A DNA stretch of 64,000 nucleotides from Acidobacteriota bacterium (GCA_003388555.1 QQVD01000048.1:124001-188000), one strand, 5' to 3'. Shown: positions 43,115 to 52,945, counted from the stretch's first letter. The notes: generated by a model from the sequence alone, not told the origin. Translations and numbers: made by a program.

Positions 43115-46100
43115 TCAGCGCTGCGACCCGGCCCGCGCTTCGACCGGCTGGTCGTCGATTGCCAGCAGCACGGCGTCGTGGAAGGCGGGCCGCAGGCCGC
43201 GGATGCGCTGATCGTCGCGGCTCGGGTGGACCCGGTTGGTGAGCAGCACGACGAGCAGCTCGTGCTCCGGGTCGATCCACAGCGAGGTGCCGGTGAAGCC
43301 GGTGTGGCCGAAGGCGCGCGACGAGACGTAGCGACCGCCGCTGCTGCCAGGTGACGGTGTGTCCCAACCGAGAGCCCGGGTGCTGCCGTCGGGGAGCCAG
43401 GCAGCGCGGCGGGTGAAGCGATCGACGATGCGCCCGCTGAGGAAGCGCTCGCCTTCCGCGATGCCGCCGGAGAGCATCGCCTGGCCGAACTTCGCCAGAT
43501 CCGCCGCGGTGGAGAAGAGCCCTGCGTGGGGCGCGACGCCCCCCAGGCCGGCGGCGTTCTCGTCGTGCACCTCGCCCCACACCACCCGTCCGCGCCAGGG
43601 GTCGTACTCGGTCGGCGCGATCCGCGAGCGCTGCGTCTCGGGCGGTGCGAAGGTGGTGTCGCGCATGCCGAGCGGCTCGAGCACCTCGCGCCGTACGAGC
43701 TCGGCGTAGGGAGCTCCGCCGGCCCGTTCGAGGATCTCACCGAGCAGCAGGATGCCGAGGTCGGAGTAGACGACCTGCTCGCCCGGTGCGCTCTCCAGCG
43801 GCAGGCGGTAGATCTCCTCGAGGTAGGCGCGTCGGGCCTCGTCGGGCGAGTTGCCGCCCTGTACACCGTGTCGCAGGTGCAGATCGGTCCACCAGAGAGC
43901 GCCCGAGGAGTGGGTCAGCAGGTGGCGCACGGTCATCGCGGACTTCTGGGCTCGCTGCTCGGGGTCCGCCTCGACGAGCAGGATCTCCGGCAGGTAGTCG
44001 GCGACGGGCCGGTCGAGCTCGAGCCTGCCGGCCTCGACCAGGCGCATCGCCAGCGTCGTCGTCGCCACCACCTTGGTCAGCGAGGCCAGATCGTAGAGGG
44101 TGTCGGGCGAGGTCTCCGGCGGTCTCCCACGCCGGTCGGTGGGGAAGCCCTGCGGCAGGTGATCGCGGCGCGCGGTGCGTCCGAAGGCACGCTCGAAGAC
44201 GATCACCCCGCGCCGCGCCACCAGCGCCACCGCTCCCGGAGTCGCGCCGTCCTCGACCGCCCGCTCGAGCACCGCCGCGGCGCGCTCGAGCCGGTGCGGG
44301 GACATTCCCGCCTCCTGGGCGCTGCCGCGACGCAGAGCAGCGCGCGCAGCGGCGGGCAGCGGGCGCGTCGGCGGCAGCGGCCGCAGCGCCGGTGAGAGAG
44401 GCAGCTTGCCGCCGATCGGCTGTTCGCCGAAGAGCGCCGCGGCCAGGGCCTCCTGGCTCTCGGGACCGTGGTCGTGGGCGGTGAGGCGGGCGGCGAACGT
44501 CGCCATCTCCGGCGCCAGCAGAGGCCAGGGGTCCGCGGCGCCGAGCGCCAGGACCGTCTTGCCGCTCTGCTGCAGCTGGCCGAGTTGGCGCAGCAACGGC
44601 TCGGTCCAGGGCTGCAGCCCGTCGCAGCGAGGATCGCGGCACCAGTCGGGGCCGCCGCGCAGGACCAGCAGCGCCACCACGTCGGCGCGCGCCAGGGCCT
44701 CGTCGTGAGGCGTCAGCGGCCCGGCGCCTCCGGTATACGCCGAGCCGGCGGCCAGCGGCTCGACCCGGAAGCGCTCCACGGAGGTGCGTCGGTGCAGCGC
44801 GCGCTCGAGATCGCGGGCGCCGCGACGTTGCGGATGGTGGCCGATCTCGATCAGCGCCACGTGCGGCGGATCCCAGCTCGGCAGCGGCAGGGTGCCGGCG
44901 TCTCCGATCACGGTGATCGCGGCGCGGCTGGCGGCGCGCGCCGGCGCCGCCGCCGCGGAGGTGGCCAGCGCGTCGACCGGGCTGGCGCCGCGCCCCTCGC
45001 GCTTGTCGGCGAGCAGCCGGGCGAGCCGATGGTGGGCGTCGACGACGCGCTCGGCGGCCAGCTCCCCGCGCGAGACGGCACGCAGGATCTCGGCGTGCGC
45101 CGCCTCGGGATGAGTCGGCAGCAGCATCAGGTCGACGCCCGCCGCCAGTGCCCGCGCGGCGACGCGGCCGTCCCACGAGAACTCGCGGGCGCCCTGCATG
45201 TCGAGGGCGTCCGAGACCACCAGGCCGGTGAAGCCGAGTCGGGAGCGCAGCCACTCGCCGAGCAGGATCGGCGACAGCGAGGCGGGGGCGCCGCTGGGGT
45301 CGATCTCGGGGATGGCGAGGTGTCCCGGCATCACCGCCGAGACCCCCGCGTCGATGGCGGCGCGGAACGGCACCAGCTCGCGCTGCTCCAGCAGCAGTGA
45401 ATCGACGTCGAGCACCGGCAGGGTGGCGTGCGAGTCGTCGGCGGTGGCGCCGTGCCCGGGGAAGTGCTTCACCACCGCGATGGCGCCGGCGCTCTCGACG
45501 CCGCGCACGAAGGCCGCCACCATCTCGCCGACCGCCGACGGATCGCCGCCGAAGGCGCGGTTGCCGATCACCTGGTTGTCGGCGCGCAGCATCAGGTCGG
45601 CGACCGGCGCCAGCACCAGCTCGATGCCCAGCGCCAGCGACTCGCGGGCCGTTGTGCGACCCATCTCGTAGGCGAAGTCCGGATCGCCGGTGGCGCCGAC
45701 GGCGAGGGCGCGCGGCCAGCGCGTGGCGCCCTCCAGCCGCATCGCCGCTCCCCATTCGGCGTCGAGACCGAAGAGCAGACGCCGCGGCGCCGCCTGCTGC
45801 AGACGCTGCGCGGTGTGTCGCACCGAGAGGGGGTCGCCGGCGAAGAACACCGCGCCGCCGATGCGCCCGTCGCGTGCCAGTCCGATCAGGCGCTGCAGCT
45901 CGGGGTCGTCATCGGCGAGGAAGGTCCCCGAGACGCGCGGCAGCAACAGCGCTCCGACCTGGCCGGCGAGGCCGGCTGCTGTCGATTCGGCAGCTGCGGG
46001 CTGCGCCGCCGCAGTCGAGGCCGCGCACAGCAGGCCGAGAGCGATACAGGAGATCGCGGCGAGCCGGGTCGCCCGCCCAGCGGGTCGCCGGAGTTCCGGG

Positions 46101-46120
46101 AGTTCTTCGCAAGCGGCCAA
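43115..46120 (-). CDS. GH3 beta-N-acetylhexosaminidase fused to a beta-lactamase-type serine hydrolase
   Basis: 1001 aa, start TTG 46120, signal peptide [18 protein letters not shown]. Residues about 55-390 form a GH3 NagZ-like domain: [20 protein letters not shown] (substrate motif) and nucleophile Asp in [12 protein letters not shown]. About 400-590 look like GH3_C ([13 protein letters not shown]... [10 protein letters not shown]... [26 protein letters not shown]). From about 620 a class C beta-lactamase/D-alanyl peptidase-like domain follows with SLTKVVATT (SxxK, near 678), [13 protein letters not shown] and [27 protein letters not shown]. It would cleave GlcNAc-MurNAc bonds and possibly a peptide, ester or amide in the same wall fragments. 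Confidence 0.87.
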   Translation of the reverse strand: MAACEELPELRRPAGRATRLAAISCIALGLLCAASTAAAQPAAAESTAAGLAGQVGALLLPRVSGTFLADDDPELQRLIGLARDGRIGGAVFFAGDPLSVRHTAQRLQQAAPRRLLFGLDAEWGAAMRLEGATRWPRALAVGATGDPDFAYEMGRTTARESLALGIELVLAPVADLMLRADNQVIGNRAFGGDPSAVGEMVAAFVRGVESAGAIAVVKHFPGHGATADDSHATLPVLDVDSLLLEQRELVPFRAAIDAGVSAVMPGHLAIPEIDPSGAPASLSPILLGEWLRSRLGFTGLVVSDALDMQGAREFSWDGRVAARALAAGVDLMLLPTHPEAAHAEILRAVSRGELAAERVVDAHHRLARLLADKREGRGASPVDALATSAAAAPARAASRAAITVIGDAGTLPLPSWDPPHVALIEIGHHPQRRGARDLERALHRRTSVERFRVEPLAAGSAYTGGAGPLTPHDEALARADVVALLVLRGGPDWCRDPRCDGLQPWTEPLLRQLGQLQQSGKTVLALGAADPWPLLAPEMATFAARLTAHDHGPESQEALAAALFGEQPIGGKLPLSPALRPLPPTRPLPAAARAALRRGSAQEAGMSPHRLERAAAVLERAVEDGATPGAVALVARRGVIVFERAFGRTARRDHLPQGFPTDRRGRPPETSPDTLYDLASLTKVVATTTLAMRLVEAGRLELDRPVADYLPEILLVEADPEQRAQKSAMTVRHLLTHSSGALWWTDLHLRHGVQGGNSPDEARRAYLEEIYRLPLESAPGEQVVYSDLGILLLGEILERAGGAPYAELVRREVLEPLGMRDTTFAPPETQRSRIAPTEYDPWRGRVVWGEVHDENAAGLGGVAPHAGLFSTAADLAKFGQAMLSGGIAEGERFLSGRIVDRFTRRAAWLPDGSTRALGWDTPSPGSSGGRYVSSRAFGHTGFTGTSLWIDPEHELLVVLLTNRVHPSRDDQRIRGLRPAFHDAVLLAIDDQPVEARAGSQR

Positions 46121-46230
46121 GGTGCAGCGATCCTACTGGCCGATCGGCGGCAGGTAGTCACTCCGGGCGGGTCGGAGGGCGAGTGGTCTCGCGGCGTCTC
46201 CCGGCGAGGGGCCCGGGTAGCATTGGCCGG

Positions 46231-46827
46231 GTGAGCTCCGAGACCTCGTGCCGGGCCGCCGGCCAGCCCCGTCCCCGCACTGCCCACGCCGCCGCCTGGC
46301 AGGGCTGGCGGCCCGACGACCGCGCCACCCTCACCTTCGTGCGCCGCGGCGACGAGGTACTGCTCATCCGCAAGAAGCGTGGTCTCGGCGCCGGCAAGAT
46401 CAACGGCCCGGGGGGCAAGCTCGATCCCGGAGAGAGCTTTGCCGAGAGCGCCGTGCGCGAGGTCGAGGAGGAACTGCTGGTGACGCCGACCGGGCTCGAG
46501 AGGGCGGGAACGCTGGCCTTCCAGTTCGTCGACGGCTACGGCATCTTCGTCGCCGTGTTCACCGCCAGCGGCCTGCACGGCACGGCGCGCGAGACCGACG
46601 AGGCGACACCCCTGTGGACTCCCATCGACCGCATCCCCTATGCCGAGATGTGGAAGGACGACGAGCTCTGGCTGCCGTGGATGTTCGCCGGACGCAGGTT
46701 CGCCGGCCGCTTCGTCTTCGACGACGACGAGATGCTCGCCTGGAGCCTCGAGGAGCGCGAGACCGTGGCACTGGACATCGACGAAGCCGTCGCCGAGTGT
46801 CCCGACGGCATCGTGCTCACCGGCTGA
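46231..46827 (+). CDS. Nudix hydrolase (8-oxo-dGTPase/MTH1-like)
   Basis: 198 aa from GTG 46231. The Nudix box is [23 protein letters not shown], preceded by [30 protein letters not shown], which matches the oxidised-purine diphosphatase (NUDT1-like) pattern. The following [72 protein letters not shown] also fits that subfamily, including the W-KDDE-WLPW segment. It likely cleans the nucleotide pool. A Gly-rich, Arg/Ala N-terminal extension of about 30 residues precedes the domain and may be an over-extended start. Confidence 0.88.
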   Translation: MSSETSCRAAGQPRPRTAHAAAWQGWRPDDRATLTFVRRGDEVLLIRKKRGLGAGKINGPGGKLDPGESFAESAVREVEEELLVTPTGLERAGTLAFQFVDGYGIFVAVFTASGLHGTARETDEATPLWTPIDRIPYAEMWKDDELWLPWMFAGRRFAGRFVFDDDEMLAWSLEERETVALDIDEAVAECPDGIVLTG

Positions 46828-46846
46828 GCCGAGCCGGCACGGTCCG

Positions 46847-47938
46847 CTAGCGCTGCGAGCGCTCCACCAGGACGCCGGCGTGCTCGAGGCTTTCGAGGGC
46901 GGAGCGGATTGCCGTGTTGATGCGCAGGTTGACGTCCTCCCAGTCGACCCTGGCAAGGCTCTCCTGCACGCTGAGCTCGAGATCGGCGTTGAGCTGCTCC
47001 CAGTCGACCTCGTCCATCGAGCGCTCGATCTCGGCGCCGATCTCCTCCCAGTCGACCGCCTCGAGCGCTCTCTCGATCTCCTCGCCGACCTGCTCCCACT
47101 CCTCCCGGCTCAGGTCGCCCTCTTCGAAGCGCTCTCCGAAGCGCTCGCCGAGATCTTCGAAGCGGGCTCCGAACTGCTCGCCCCACTCCGCCATGCGCTC
47201 GCCGAACTGCTCGCCCCACTCGGCCCAGCGCTCGCCGAACTGCTCGCCCCATTCCGCCCAGCGCTCGCCCCACTCCTCGCCGTGCTCGGCCCACGCCTCG
47301 CCGCGGGCCTCCCACTCCTCGCCCATCGCCTCGAAGCGCTCGGCCATCTGCTCGCCGAATCGCTCGCCCCACTCCTCCCACTCCTCGTCGGTCCAGTCGG
47401 CGCGGGTGGAATCGCCGAAGTCGCCGATCGAGGCGGCCCAGTCGTCGCTGCGCCCGGCGAGGGTCACCGACTCCTGGCGGAATCGCCCCTTGCGGTAGAA
47501 GCCGAGCGCCACCGTGGTGTCGGCGCCGGCATCGCGGATCCGGCGCGCCAGCTGCGAGGCCGAAGCGACCTCCTCGCCGTCGAAGGAGACGATCACGTCA
47601 CCGGCCCGCAGTCCCGAGCGCTCGGCGGGGGAGTCGGCCTCGACCTCGTCGACGAGCACCCCGACGCCGGCCGGGACCTCGAAGGTCTCTCGCAGCTGAT
47701 CGCTCATCGTGGTGACCCCGACGCCGAGGAAGCCGCGGTCGGTGCGGGTCTCGTAGCTCGAGGTCGCCGGCGCCGCCGCCAGTGCCACGGTGGGGAGGGG
47801 CGCCGGCTGGACGGCGCCGGTCGGTGCGGTCGTCGCCACGGTCACCGGGCCGGAGGGCCGGGCGTCGGCGTCGTCGTGGAGCAGCGCCACGGCGCCGAAG
47901 ATGGCGGCGAAGACGAACAGGCAGCGGAAGCACTTCAT
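46847..47938 (-). CDS. Exported PDZ protein with 11-residue Trp/Glu repeats
   Basis: 363 aa. A signal or anchor (FRCLFVFAAIFGAVALLH) is followed by a Pro/Ala linker and one HtrA-like PDZ domain (about 68-160: GFLGVGVTTMSDQLRETFEVPAGVGVLVDEVEADSPAERSGLRAGDVIVSFDGEEVASASQLARRIRD). No protease domain is present. Residues 187-272 are near-perfect 11-residue repeats (WAEWGEQFGER and variants) with Trp/Phe at positions 1, 4 and 8, as in a hendecad amphipathic helix. The last part (VDWEEIGAEIERSMDEVDWEQLNADLELSVQESLARVDWEDVNLRIN) has a looser VDWE repeat. Net charge is strongly negative. Function unknown; the helix might bind membranes or form a bundle. Confidence 0.82.
   Translation of the reverse strand: MKCFRCLFVFAAIFGAVALLHDDADARPSGPVTVATTAPTGAVQPAPLPTVALAAAPATSSYETRTDRGFLGVGVTTMSDQLRETFEVPAGVGVLVDEVEADSPAERSGLRAGDVIVSFDGEEVASASQLARRIRDAGADTTVALGFYRKGRFRQESVTLAGRSDDWAASIGDFGDSTRADWTDEEWEEWGERFGEQMAERFEAMGEEWEARGEAWAEHGEEWGERWAEWGEQFGERWAEWGEQFGERMAEWGEQFGARFEDLGERFGERFEEGDLSREEWEQVGEEIERALEAVDWEEIGAEIERSMDEVDWEQLNADLELSVQESLARVDWEDVNLRINTAIRSALESLEHAGVLVERSQR
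47123..47380. repeat. In-frame 33-bp repeats inside the PDZ gene
   Basis: The minus strand repeats a unit of about 33 bases (on the plus strand GCTCGCCGAACTGCTCGCCC and what follows) that encodes W-x-E-W-G-E-x-F-G-E-R. Copies near the centre are almost identical, those at the edges have drifted, which suggests recent expansion by slippage or unequal recombination inside an active reading frame. Confidence 0.7.
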
Positions 47939-48046
47939 GATCGGTTCCCCTCTCGGTCACTGGGAAGTCGCCAATGCGCGGCTGGGCGCAGGGGTCTCGA
48001 TGAGTACAACGCTGGAAGCGGGTCCCAGGTTTCGCGATCCGCCGCT

Positions 48047-51000
48047 TCAGGTCGAGGCCCAGACGTCGACCCTGTAGCGGCCGCGCTGCTCGAGGTCCTC
48101 GAGCCAGGCCTCGGCGGCGGCCTGGTCGGCATCGGCACGTCGGCGATAGAGCCCGGCCAGCTCCGCTCTCACCGCCGGTGCCATGCTGCTGGCGTCGCCG
48201 CAGACGTAGACCACGGCGCCCTGCTCGAGCAGCGCCCAGACCCGGTCGGCATGCTCGGCGATCTGGTGCTGCACGTAGACCTTCTTCTCTTGGGCGCGCG
48301 AGTAGGCGGTGACCACGTCGACGACCTCGGCGGCCTCGAAGGCGTCGAGCTCGTCGCGGTAGATGTCGTCGTGCTCGGGGTGGCGGCAGCCGAAGAACAG
48401 CAACGCCGGCCCGAGCTGGTCACCCTGCTGCCGCAGGGCGAGGCGCTCCTGAAGGAAGCCGCGGAACGGCGCCACCCCGGTGCCCGGTCCGATCATGATC
48501 AGCGGCGTCGCGGGGTCCTGCGGCGGCCGGAAGCGCGACTGGTTGTCGCGCACGAAGCCGAAGACGGTCTGGCCGCGCTCCTTCTCGGCGAGATGGGTCG
48601 AGGCCGGACCGTGGTAGGTGCCGTGCCCGGAGCGCGCCGGCGCCGAGACCACTGCGACGGTGAGCGACAGCAGGCGCTCGGCGACCAGGGGCGACGACGA
48701 GATCGAGTAGTAGCGGGGCCGCAGCGCCGGCAGCATGCCGAGATAGACGCCGAAGGGCAGCTCGCAGGCAGGGCTCTCCTCGAGCAGGTCGAGCACCGAG
48801 CGGCGCTTGCCGAGCACTTCGCTGCGGTAGCGCTCGCGGCTGGCATCGTCGTCGCCGACCAGGGCCTCGAGCGGCGGCCGCTCGGGCGGACACCTGGTGT
48901 GCTCGAGCAGCAGCTTGATCTGCGCCCGCGTCGCCGGCTCCTGCAGCTCGACGTAGTCGGCGAGCAGGTCGGCGACGACGATCGGCTCGCCGAGCGGGAA
49001 CTCGGCCTGACCGCCCGAGCGACGGTGGATACGGATGCGGGTCTGCTCGTCGAAAGCGAAGCGCTCGAGCACCCGCTGCACGACGGCGGGATGGTTGCGG
49101 GCGATGACGCCGAGATGGTCGCCGGTGCGATAGCTGATGTCTTCGGGCAACGCCAGCTCGATGTGGCGCGTCGAGCGGCCTGCCGCCGGGCTCTGCAGCT
49201 CGCGGTTCTCGACCACCACCAGGGGTCTGGCGCGGAACGCCTGCACGAAGGGGTTGGGATGGCGATCGGCCACCACCTCGACGGCGAAGGCCGGCGATCC
49301 GGCGTCCGCGTCCGCCCCCTTCAGCTCGAGATCGAGCTCGAGCGCCGCAGCGGCGGCGGGCCAGAAGGCGTCGGCCCAGGACTCGAGGTCGCCCTCGAAG
49401 TCGTCGCCGACGTCGCCGGCGCCACGCGGCGCCACGCGCTCGGCGCCGAGGGCCGCGAGCTGCTCGTCGAACCGCCGCGGCACCGCCTGGTAGGTCGCTG
49501 CCCAGTCGTGGTGGCCGCAGCCGAAGACCGCGTAGCGCACGCCGGCGAGCGGCGCATCGGAATCGTCGTAATCGCCCGCCTCGGCGACGGCGTCGTCGAG
49601 CCAGCTGGCGAAGCGCAGCGCGTTGTCTGGCGGCGTTCCGTTGTAGGAGGCGCTGACGATCACCACCAGGCCGTCGCGCGACAGGGCGCCCGCGGCATGA
49701 TCGAGCGGCTCCACGGAGACGGTGAAGCCACGGCGCTCGGCCGCCTCGCCGATGCCGGCGGCGACCGATTCGGCGGTGCCCATGTTCGAGCCGAAGAGGA
49801 CCTGCATCGGCGTCGCGTGCACCGGCAGGCGGGCGGCTGGAGCTGCCGTGGCGCGCGCCTCGTCGGATCCGCGCTCGCTGCCTTCACTGGCTTCGCTGCC
49901 GGTGCGGGCGCGGCGCAGCAGTGGCTCGAGGGCGCGACGCCGCACCTGGATGCGCAGCCCCTCGGGTTTCAGCGTGAGGGTCTCCTTGACCTTCAGCTGG
50001 TAGTCGTGCGGGTCGATCAGCTCGAAGCGCTGCAGCATCATGCCGAGCGCCAGAGTCGCCTCGTGCAGCGCGAACTGGCGCCCGATGCAGGAGCGTTGGC
50101 CGTTGCCGAACGGCTTGTAGGCGTTGGCGGGGCGCGCCCGCTCGGCCTCGGGAGAGAAGTGGTCGGGATCGAAGCGCTCCGGGTTGGGCCCCCAGATCCT
50201 GGGATCGCGGTGCAGCATCGGCACGTGCACGGCGAGGCCGTCGCGCTTGCTGACCGCATAGCGGTCGCCGAGCACCGTCTCGCCCTCCTTGGGGAAGAGC
50301 GCGAACATCGGCGCCGTCGGCCAGAGCCGCAGCGACTCGCTGAGCACCTGGCGCACGTAGCGCAGCTCGGTGACCTGGCGGTACGCCGGGTCGGCGTCCA
50401 GATCGTGGCCGAGCACCCGGTCGACCTCCTCGGTGGCGCGGCGCAGCACCGCCGGGTGCTTGAGCAGGAAGTGGGTGGCGAAGGAGAGCAGGCCGGAGGT
50501 GGTCTCGTGGCCGGCGATCAGGAAGGTGATGATCTGGTAGCGGATGTTGAGATCGTCGAGACCCTCGCCGGTCTCGCGGTCGGTGCCGACGAGCATCGCG
50601 TTGAGCAGATCGGTCGCGTCCTCGTGGCGCTCGGGGTGGTCGCGGCGCTCGCGGATGATGCCGTCGACGGTGCGGTTCATCAGCTCGACGGCGTTGCGGA
50701 AGCGCTTGTTCTCCAGGAACTGCAGCCGGTCGACGATGTCGGGCCTGGCGGTGCGGTCCATGGCGATGCCGAGCGATCGCGTCATCGCGCGGATGAACGG
50801 GTGCGGCCGCTCGCGGTAGAAGGAGTTGAAGCGGTAGTCGAAGCCGCAGACGCCGATCGTGTCGAGGGTCAACCGGGTCATCTCGTCGCTGACCTCGATC
50901 TCCTCGCCCGGGTTGAGCCGCTCCCACTTCTCGAGCATCTGCCGGGCGATGTCGATCATCATCGGGTGGTAGCGCTTCATCGCCGCCATCGAGAAGTTGG

Positions 51001-51457
51001 GCAGCAGGATGTTGTGCGCCTTCTTCCAGTTCGGCTCGAAGGTGTGGGCGGTGAACAGCCCGTCGCCGGCGAAGGTGCGCACGTTCTTGAGCGGCGCCCA
51101 CACCCGCTTGTCGAAGCGGCTCTCGTCGCACAGCTCGTCGACCAGCTCGAAGTCGGAGACGAAGATGTTCCGGCGGCCGCCGATGGAGAGGTAGAAGATG
51201 CCGCCGTACCTGCGCGCCATGCGCATCAGGTCCTGCACCTGGGTGCTGGCACTGAGGTCGAAGATGTTGCCGACGATCGGCCGGTCCGGCGGATGCGGGA
51301 TCGGCTGCAGCGAGGGAGCGGTGGTCTGCTCGCCAGAGTCGCCGGGGTTGGGAGTGCGGGGAGTGGATGGAGTCAAACGGGATCTCGCAGTGTGGGATGT
51401 AGGCACGAAGGCGCTCGGGCAATCGCCCTGGGACGCGTTCGCAGCTGGACCCCACAT
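48047..51457 (-). CDS. Self-sufficient cytochrome P450-reductase fusion (CYP102/BM3 type)
   Basis: About 1136 aa if started at ATG 51457; the start is uncertain, and TTG 51376 or GTG 51406 would give lengths closer to the 1049 aa of P450 BM3. The heme domain begins near IPHPPDRPIVGNIFDL, with I-helix FLIAGHETTSGLLSF, ExxR in LSESLRLWP and heme loop FGNGQRSCIGRQFA. The FMN domain opens VLFGSNMGTAESVA. The FAD/NADPH part holds YRTGDHLGVIARN, YYSISSSPL and MIGPGTGVAPFRGFLQERLALR, and the protein ends VDVWAST as BM3 relatives do. It likely hydroxylates fatty acids or other long-chain compounds using NADPH and O2. Confidence 0.93.
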   Translation of the reverse strand: MWGPAANASQGDCPSAFVPTSHTARSRLTPSTPRTPNPGDSGEQTTAPSLQPIPHPPDRPIVGNIFDLSASTQVQDLMRMARRYGGIFYLSIGGRRNIFVSDFELVDELCDESRFDKRVWAPLKNVRTFAGDGLFTAHTFEPNWKKAHNILLPNFSMAAMKRYHPMMIDIARQMLEKWERLNPGEEIEVSDEMTRLTLDTIGVCGFDYRFNSFYRERPHPFIRAMTRSLGIAMDRTARPDIVDRLQFLENKRFRNAVELMNRTVDGIIRERRDHPERHEDATDLLNAMLVGTDRETGEGLDDLNIRYQIITFLIAGHETTSGLLSFATHFLLKHPAVLRRATEEVDRVLGHDLDADPAYRQVTELRYVRQVLSESLRLWPTAPMFALFPKEGETVLGDRYAVSKRDGLAVHVPMLHRDPRIWGPNPERFDPDHFSPEAERARPANAYKPFGNGQRSCIGRQFALHEATLALGMMLQRFELIDPHDYQLKVKETLTLKPEGLRIQVRRRALEPLLRRARTGSEASEGSERGSDEARATAAPAARLPVHATPMQVLFGSNMGTAESVAAGIGEAAERRGFTVSVEPLDHAAGALSRDGLVVIVSASYNGTPPDNALRFASWLDDAVAEAGDYDDSDAPLAGVRYAVFGCGHHDWAATYQAVPRRFDEQLAALGAERVAPRGAGDVGDDFEGDLESWADAFWPAAAAALELDLELKGADADAGSPAFAVEVVADRHPNPFVQAFRARPLVVVENRELQSPAAGRSTRHIELALPEDISYRTGDHLGVIARNHPAVVQRVLERFAFDEQTRIRIHRRSGGQAEFPLGEPIVVADLLADYVELQEPATRAQIKLLLEHTRCPPERPPLEALVGDDDASRERYRSEVLGKRRSVLDLLEESPACELPFGVYLGMLPALRPRYYSISSSPLVAERLLSLTVAVVSAPARSGHGTYHGPASTHLAEKERGQTVFGFVRDNQSRFRPPQDPATPLIMIGPGTGVAPFRGFLQERLALRQQGDQLGPALLFFGCRHPEHDDIYRDELDAFEAAEVVDVVTAYSRAQEKKVYVQHQIAEHADRVWALLEQGAVVYVCGDASSMAPAVRAELAGLYRRRADADQAAAEAWLEDLEQRGRYRVDVWAST

Positions 51458-51460
51458 TGT

Positions 51461-51532
51461 ACGGACGGCGGTACGGACGGCGGTACGGGCGGCGGTACGG
51501 GCGGCGGTGCGGACGGCGGTGCGCACGGTGGC
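51461..51532. repeat. 12-bp minisatellite before the P450 gene
   Basis: Six head-to-tail 12-base units: ACGGACGGCGGT twice, ACGGGCGGCGGT twice, GCGGACGGCGGT, and the diverged GCGCACGGTGGC. They lie immediately upstream of the possible ATG 51457 of the P450 gene and read Val-Arg-Thr-Ala on the minus strand, an unlikely N-terminus. They are more likely part of the leader or promoter of that gene. Confidence 0.65.
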
Positions 51533-51639
51533 TCTGGAGCCGCGGGCGTCTCCGGTCGCCATGTTCCAGCTCACACCGGACCCGAGAACGACCCGCAGGG
51601 AGTGGCAGGCGCAGCGACCGGGTTGGATAGGTTGCGGTG

Positions 51640-52821
51640 ATGAGCGGATTCGATCGTGCGCCGTCGGGCGCCGCAGTGCGGGGAGACGGCGTCTGGGCTC
51701 AGCCGGCTCGTGCGCGAAGCCGCCGGCGCCGCGGAGTGAGTCGAGCAACGCGGCCGGTCGACAGCCTGTTGGCCCTGCTCGTCGCCCTCTCGGTCGTCGT
51801 CGCCCTGGGCGCTCCGCTCGCCGCGCAATCCTCGGCCGCCCCCGCTGAGGCATGGGCGCAGCGCTCCGTCGGTCCGCTGCGACTCTGGTCGCCGCCCGAG
51901 CTGGCACCCCAGCTCGACGCGTTGGCGGAGGACGCCGCCGGATGGCTGCCGCGGCTGCAGCGCGATCTCGGCCCTCTGCCGGGCGGCGCGCCGACTGCGC
52001 CTTTCGTGATCGCGGTGGTCGACCGGGGCGCCTGGCGCCGCGTGGCGCAGCGCGAGTTGCCGATTCCCGAGCAGGTGGTGCGCAGACTCGATGTGCGCGC
52101 TCCGCCCTGGGCGGCGGGCTACATGCTCCCCAGCGAGCGGATCGGCGTGATCCGACTCGACAACGTGCACCGCTACCCCTTCGACGGCGCGCCCACCGTG
52201 CTGGCGCACGAGGTCAGCCACCAGCTCCTCCACGATCGCGTCGGCGACAGGGTGCCGCGCTGGTTCGACGAGGCGGTGGCCACCTACGAGGGGCGCCGGC
52301 GTGGTCTGCGCGATGTCGCGGTGCTGCTGTCGTCGACCCTGTTCGCCGACGTCCCCCCGCTGCGGGGCCTGGACTACGAGTTCTCGCGCAGCGAGGTGCG
52401 GGCCAGGCGCGCCTACGCCGCCAGCCTCGAGTTCCTCGACTGGGCGATCCGGCGCGACCGTCGCGCCTTCCCGGAGGCGTCGGCCGACGACACTCTGGTG
52501 CGCCGGCTGCTCGCCGTCATGGTCGGCGATCCGGAGGTCGACTTCGAGACGGCCTGGCGCCGCGCCACCGGCGAGCCACTGCTGGTCACCGAGCAGGAGT
52601 GGCGGCAGGGGCGTTGGCGCCTCGATCGCTGGGTGCCGGTGCTGTTCATGAACCCGACCCTGTCGTGGGCCGGCCTGGCGCTGCTGGCGGTGCTGGCGGG
52701 ACTGATGCGGCGGCGGCGCAGCCTCGAGCAGCGCCGGCGCTGGCAGCAGGAAGAGGACGAAGAGTCCCGCGAAGCGCTCGCGCGGTGGGAAACGCCGGAG
52801 CGGGGCGAGCTGGTGAATTGA
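51640..52821 (+). CDS. Membrane-anchored gluzincin peptidase (peptidase MA-like)
   Basis: 393 aa from ATG 51640 (GTG 51637 is also in frame). Arg-rich N-terminus then signal LLALLVALSVVVALGAPLAAQ. The zinc site is HEVSHQLLHDRVGDRVPRWFDEAVATYEG (HExxH near 189 and Glu downstream), the pattern of peptidase MA-family proteins. A C-terminal membrane helix (MNPTLSWAGLALLAVLAGLMRRRR) and a charged tail (LEQRRRWQQEEDEESREALARWE) follow, so the active site faces the periplasm. Substrate unknown. It is divergent from the P450 gene and is followed by the repeat cluster. Confidence 0.83.
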   Translation: MSGFDRAPSGAAVRGDGVWAQPARARSRRRRGVSRATRPVDSLLALLVALSVVVALGAPLAAQSSAAPAEAWAQRSVGPLRLWSPPELAPQLDALAEDAAGWLPRLQRDLGPLPGGAPTAPFVIAVVDRGAWRRVAQRELPIPEQVVRRLDVRAPPWAAGYMLPSERIGVIRLDNVHRYPFDGAPTVLAHEVSHQLLHDRVGDRVPRWFDEAVATYEGRRRGLRDVAVLLSSTLFADVPPLRGLDYEFSRSEVRARRAYAASLEFLDWAIRRDRRAFPEASADDTLVRRLLAVMVGDPEVDFETAWRRATGEPLLVTEQEWRQGRWRLDRWVPVLFMNPTLSWAGLALLAVLAGLMRRRRSLEQRRRWQQEEDEESREALARWETPERGELVN

Positions 52822-52840
52822 GGGAAGGGGCTCGGGGCTA

Positions 52841-52858
52841 GGGGTTGGGGGATAGGGG
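52841..52858 (+). repeat. G-rich block complementary to the downstream C-rich arrays
   Basis: GGGGTTGGGGGATAGGGG is an exact reverse complement of three units in the C-rich array at 53257-53274, 53285-53302 and 53299-53316. The whole 52824-52864 stretch holds many runs of three to five G and could fold into a G-quadruplex, or the two blocks could pair as a long stem. Confidence 0.7.
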
Positions 52859-52864
52859 TTAGGG

Positions 52865-52945
52865 GCAGAAGCAGAAGGCAGAAGCAGAAGGCAGAAGGCA
52901 GAAGGCAGAAGGCAGAAGGCAGAAGGCAGAAGGCAGAAGGCAGAG
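52865..52945. repeat. GCAGAAG heptamer tandem array
   Basis: About twelve head-to-tail copies of GCAGAAG, with two copies shortened to GCAGAA and the last changed to GCAGAG. Heptamer arrays of this kind (STRR-type) are a known feature of some bacterial intergenic regions, notably in cyanobacteria, so the array is more likely a slippage product than a protein-binding array. Confidence 0.8.

Noticed and set aside
47123-47380. 33-bp repeats as a possible CRISPR array
   Set aside because: The repeats are contiguous without unique spacers and keep the PDZ reading frame, so they are protein repeats.
46640-51640. 1666-aa plus-strand ORF in the track
   Set aside because: It is antisense to the PDZ and P450 genes, which have clear families; its translation is Leu/Gly/Arg/Val-rich without motifs, as expected for the complement of GC-rich coding DNA.
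51457-51907. N-terminal extension of the P450 ORF to 51907
   Set aside because: The extra residues are Arg/Ala-rich, read through the minisatellite, and are antisense to the divergent peptidase gene; P450 BM3 relatives start close to the heme domain.
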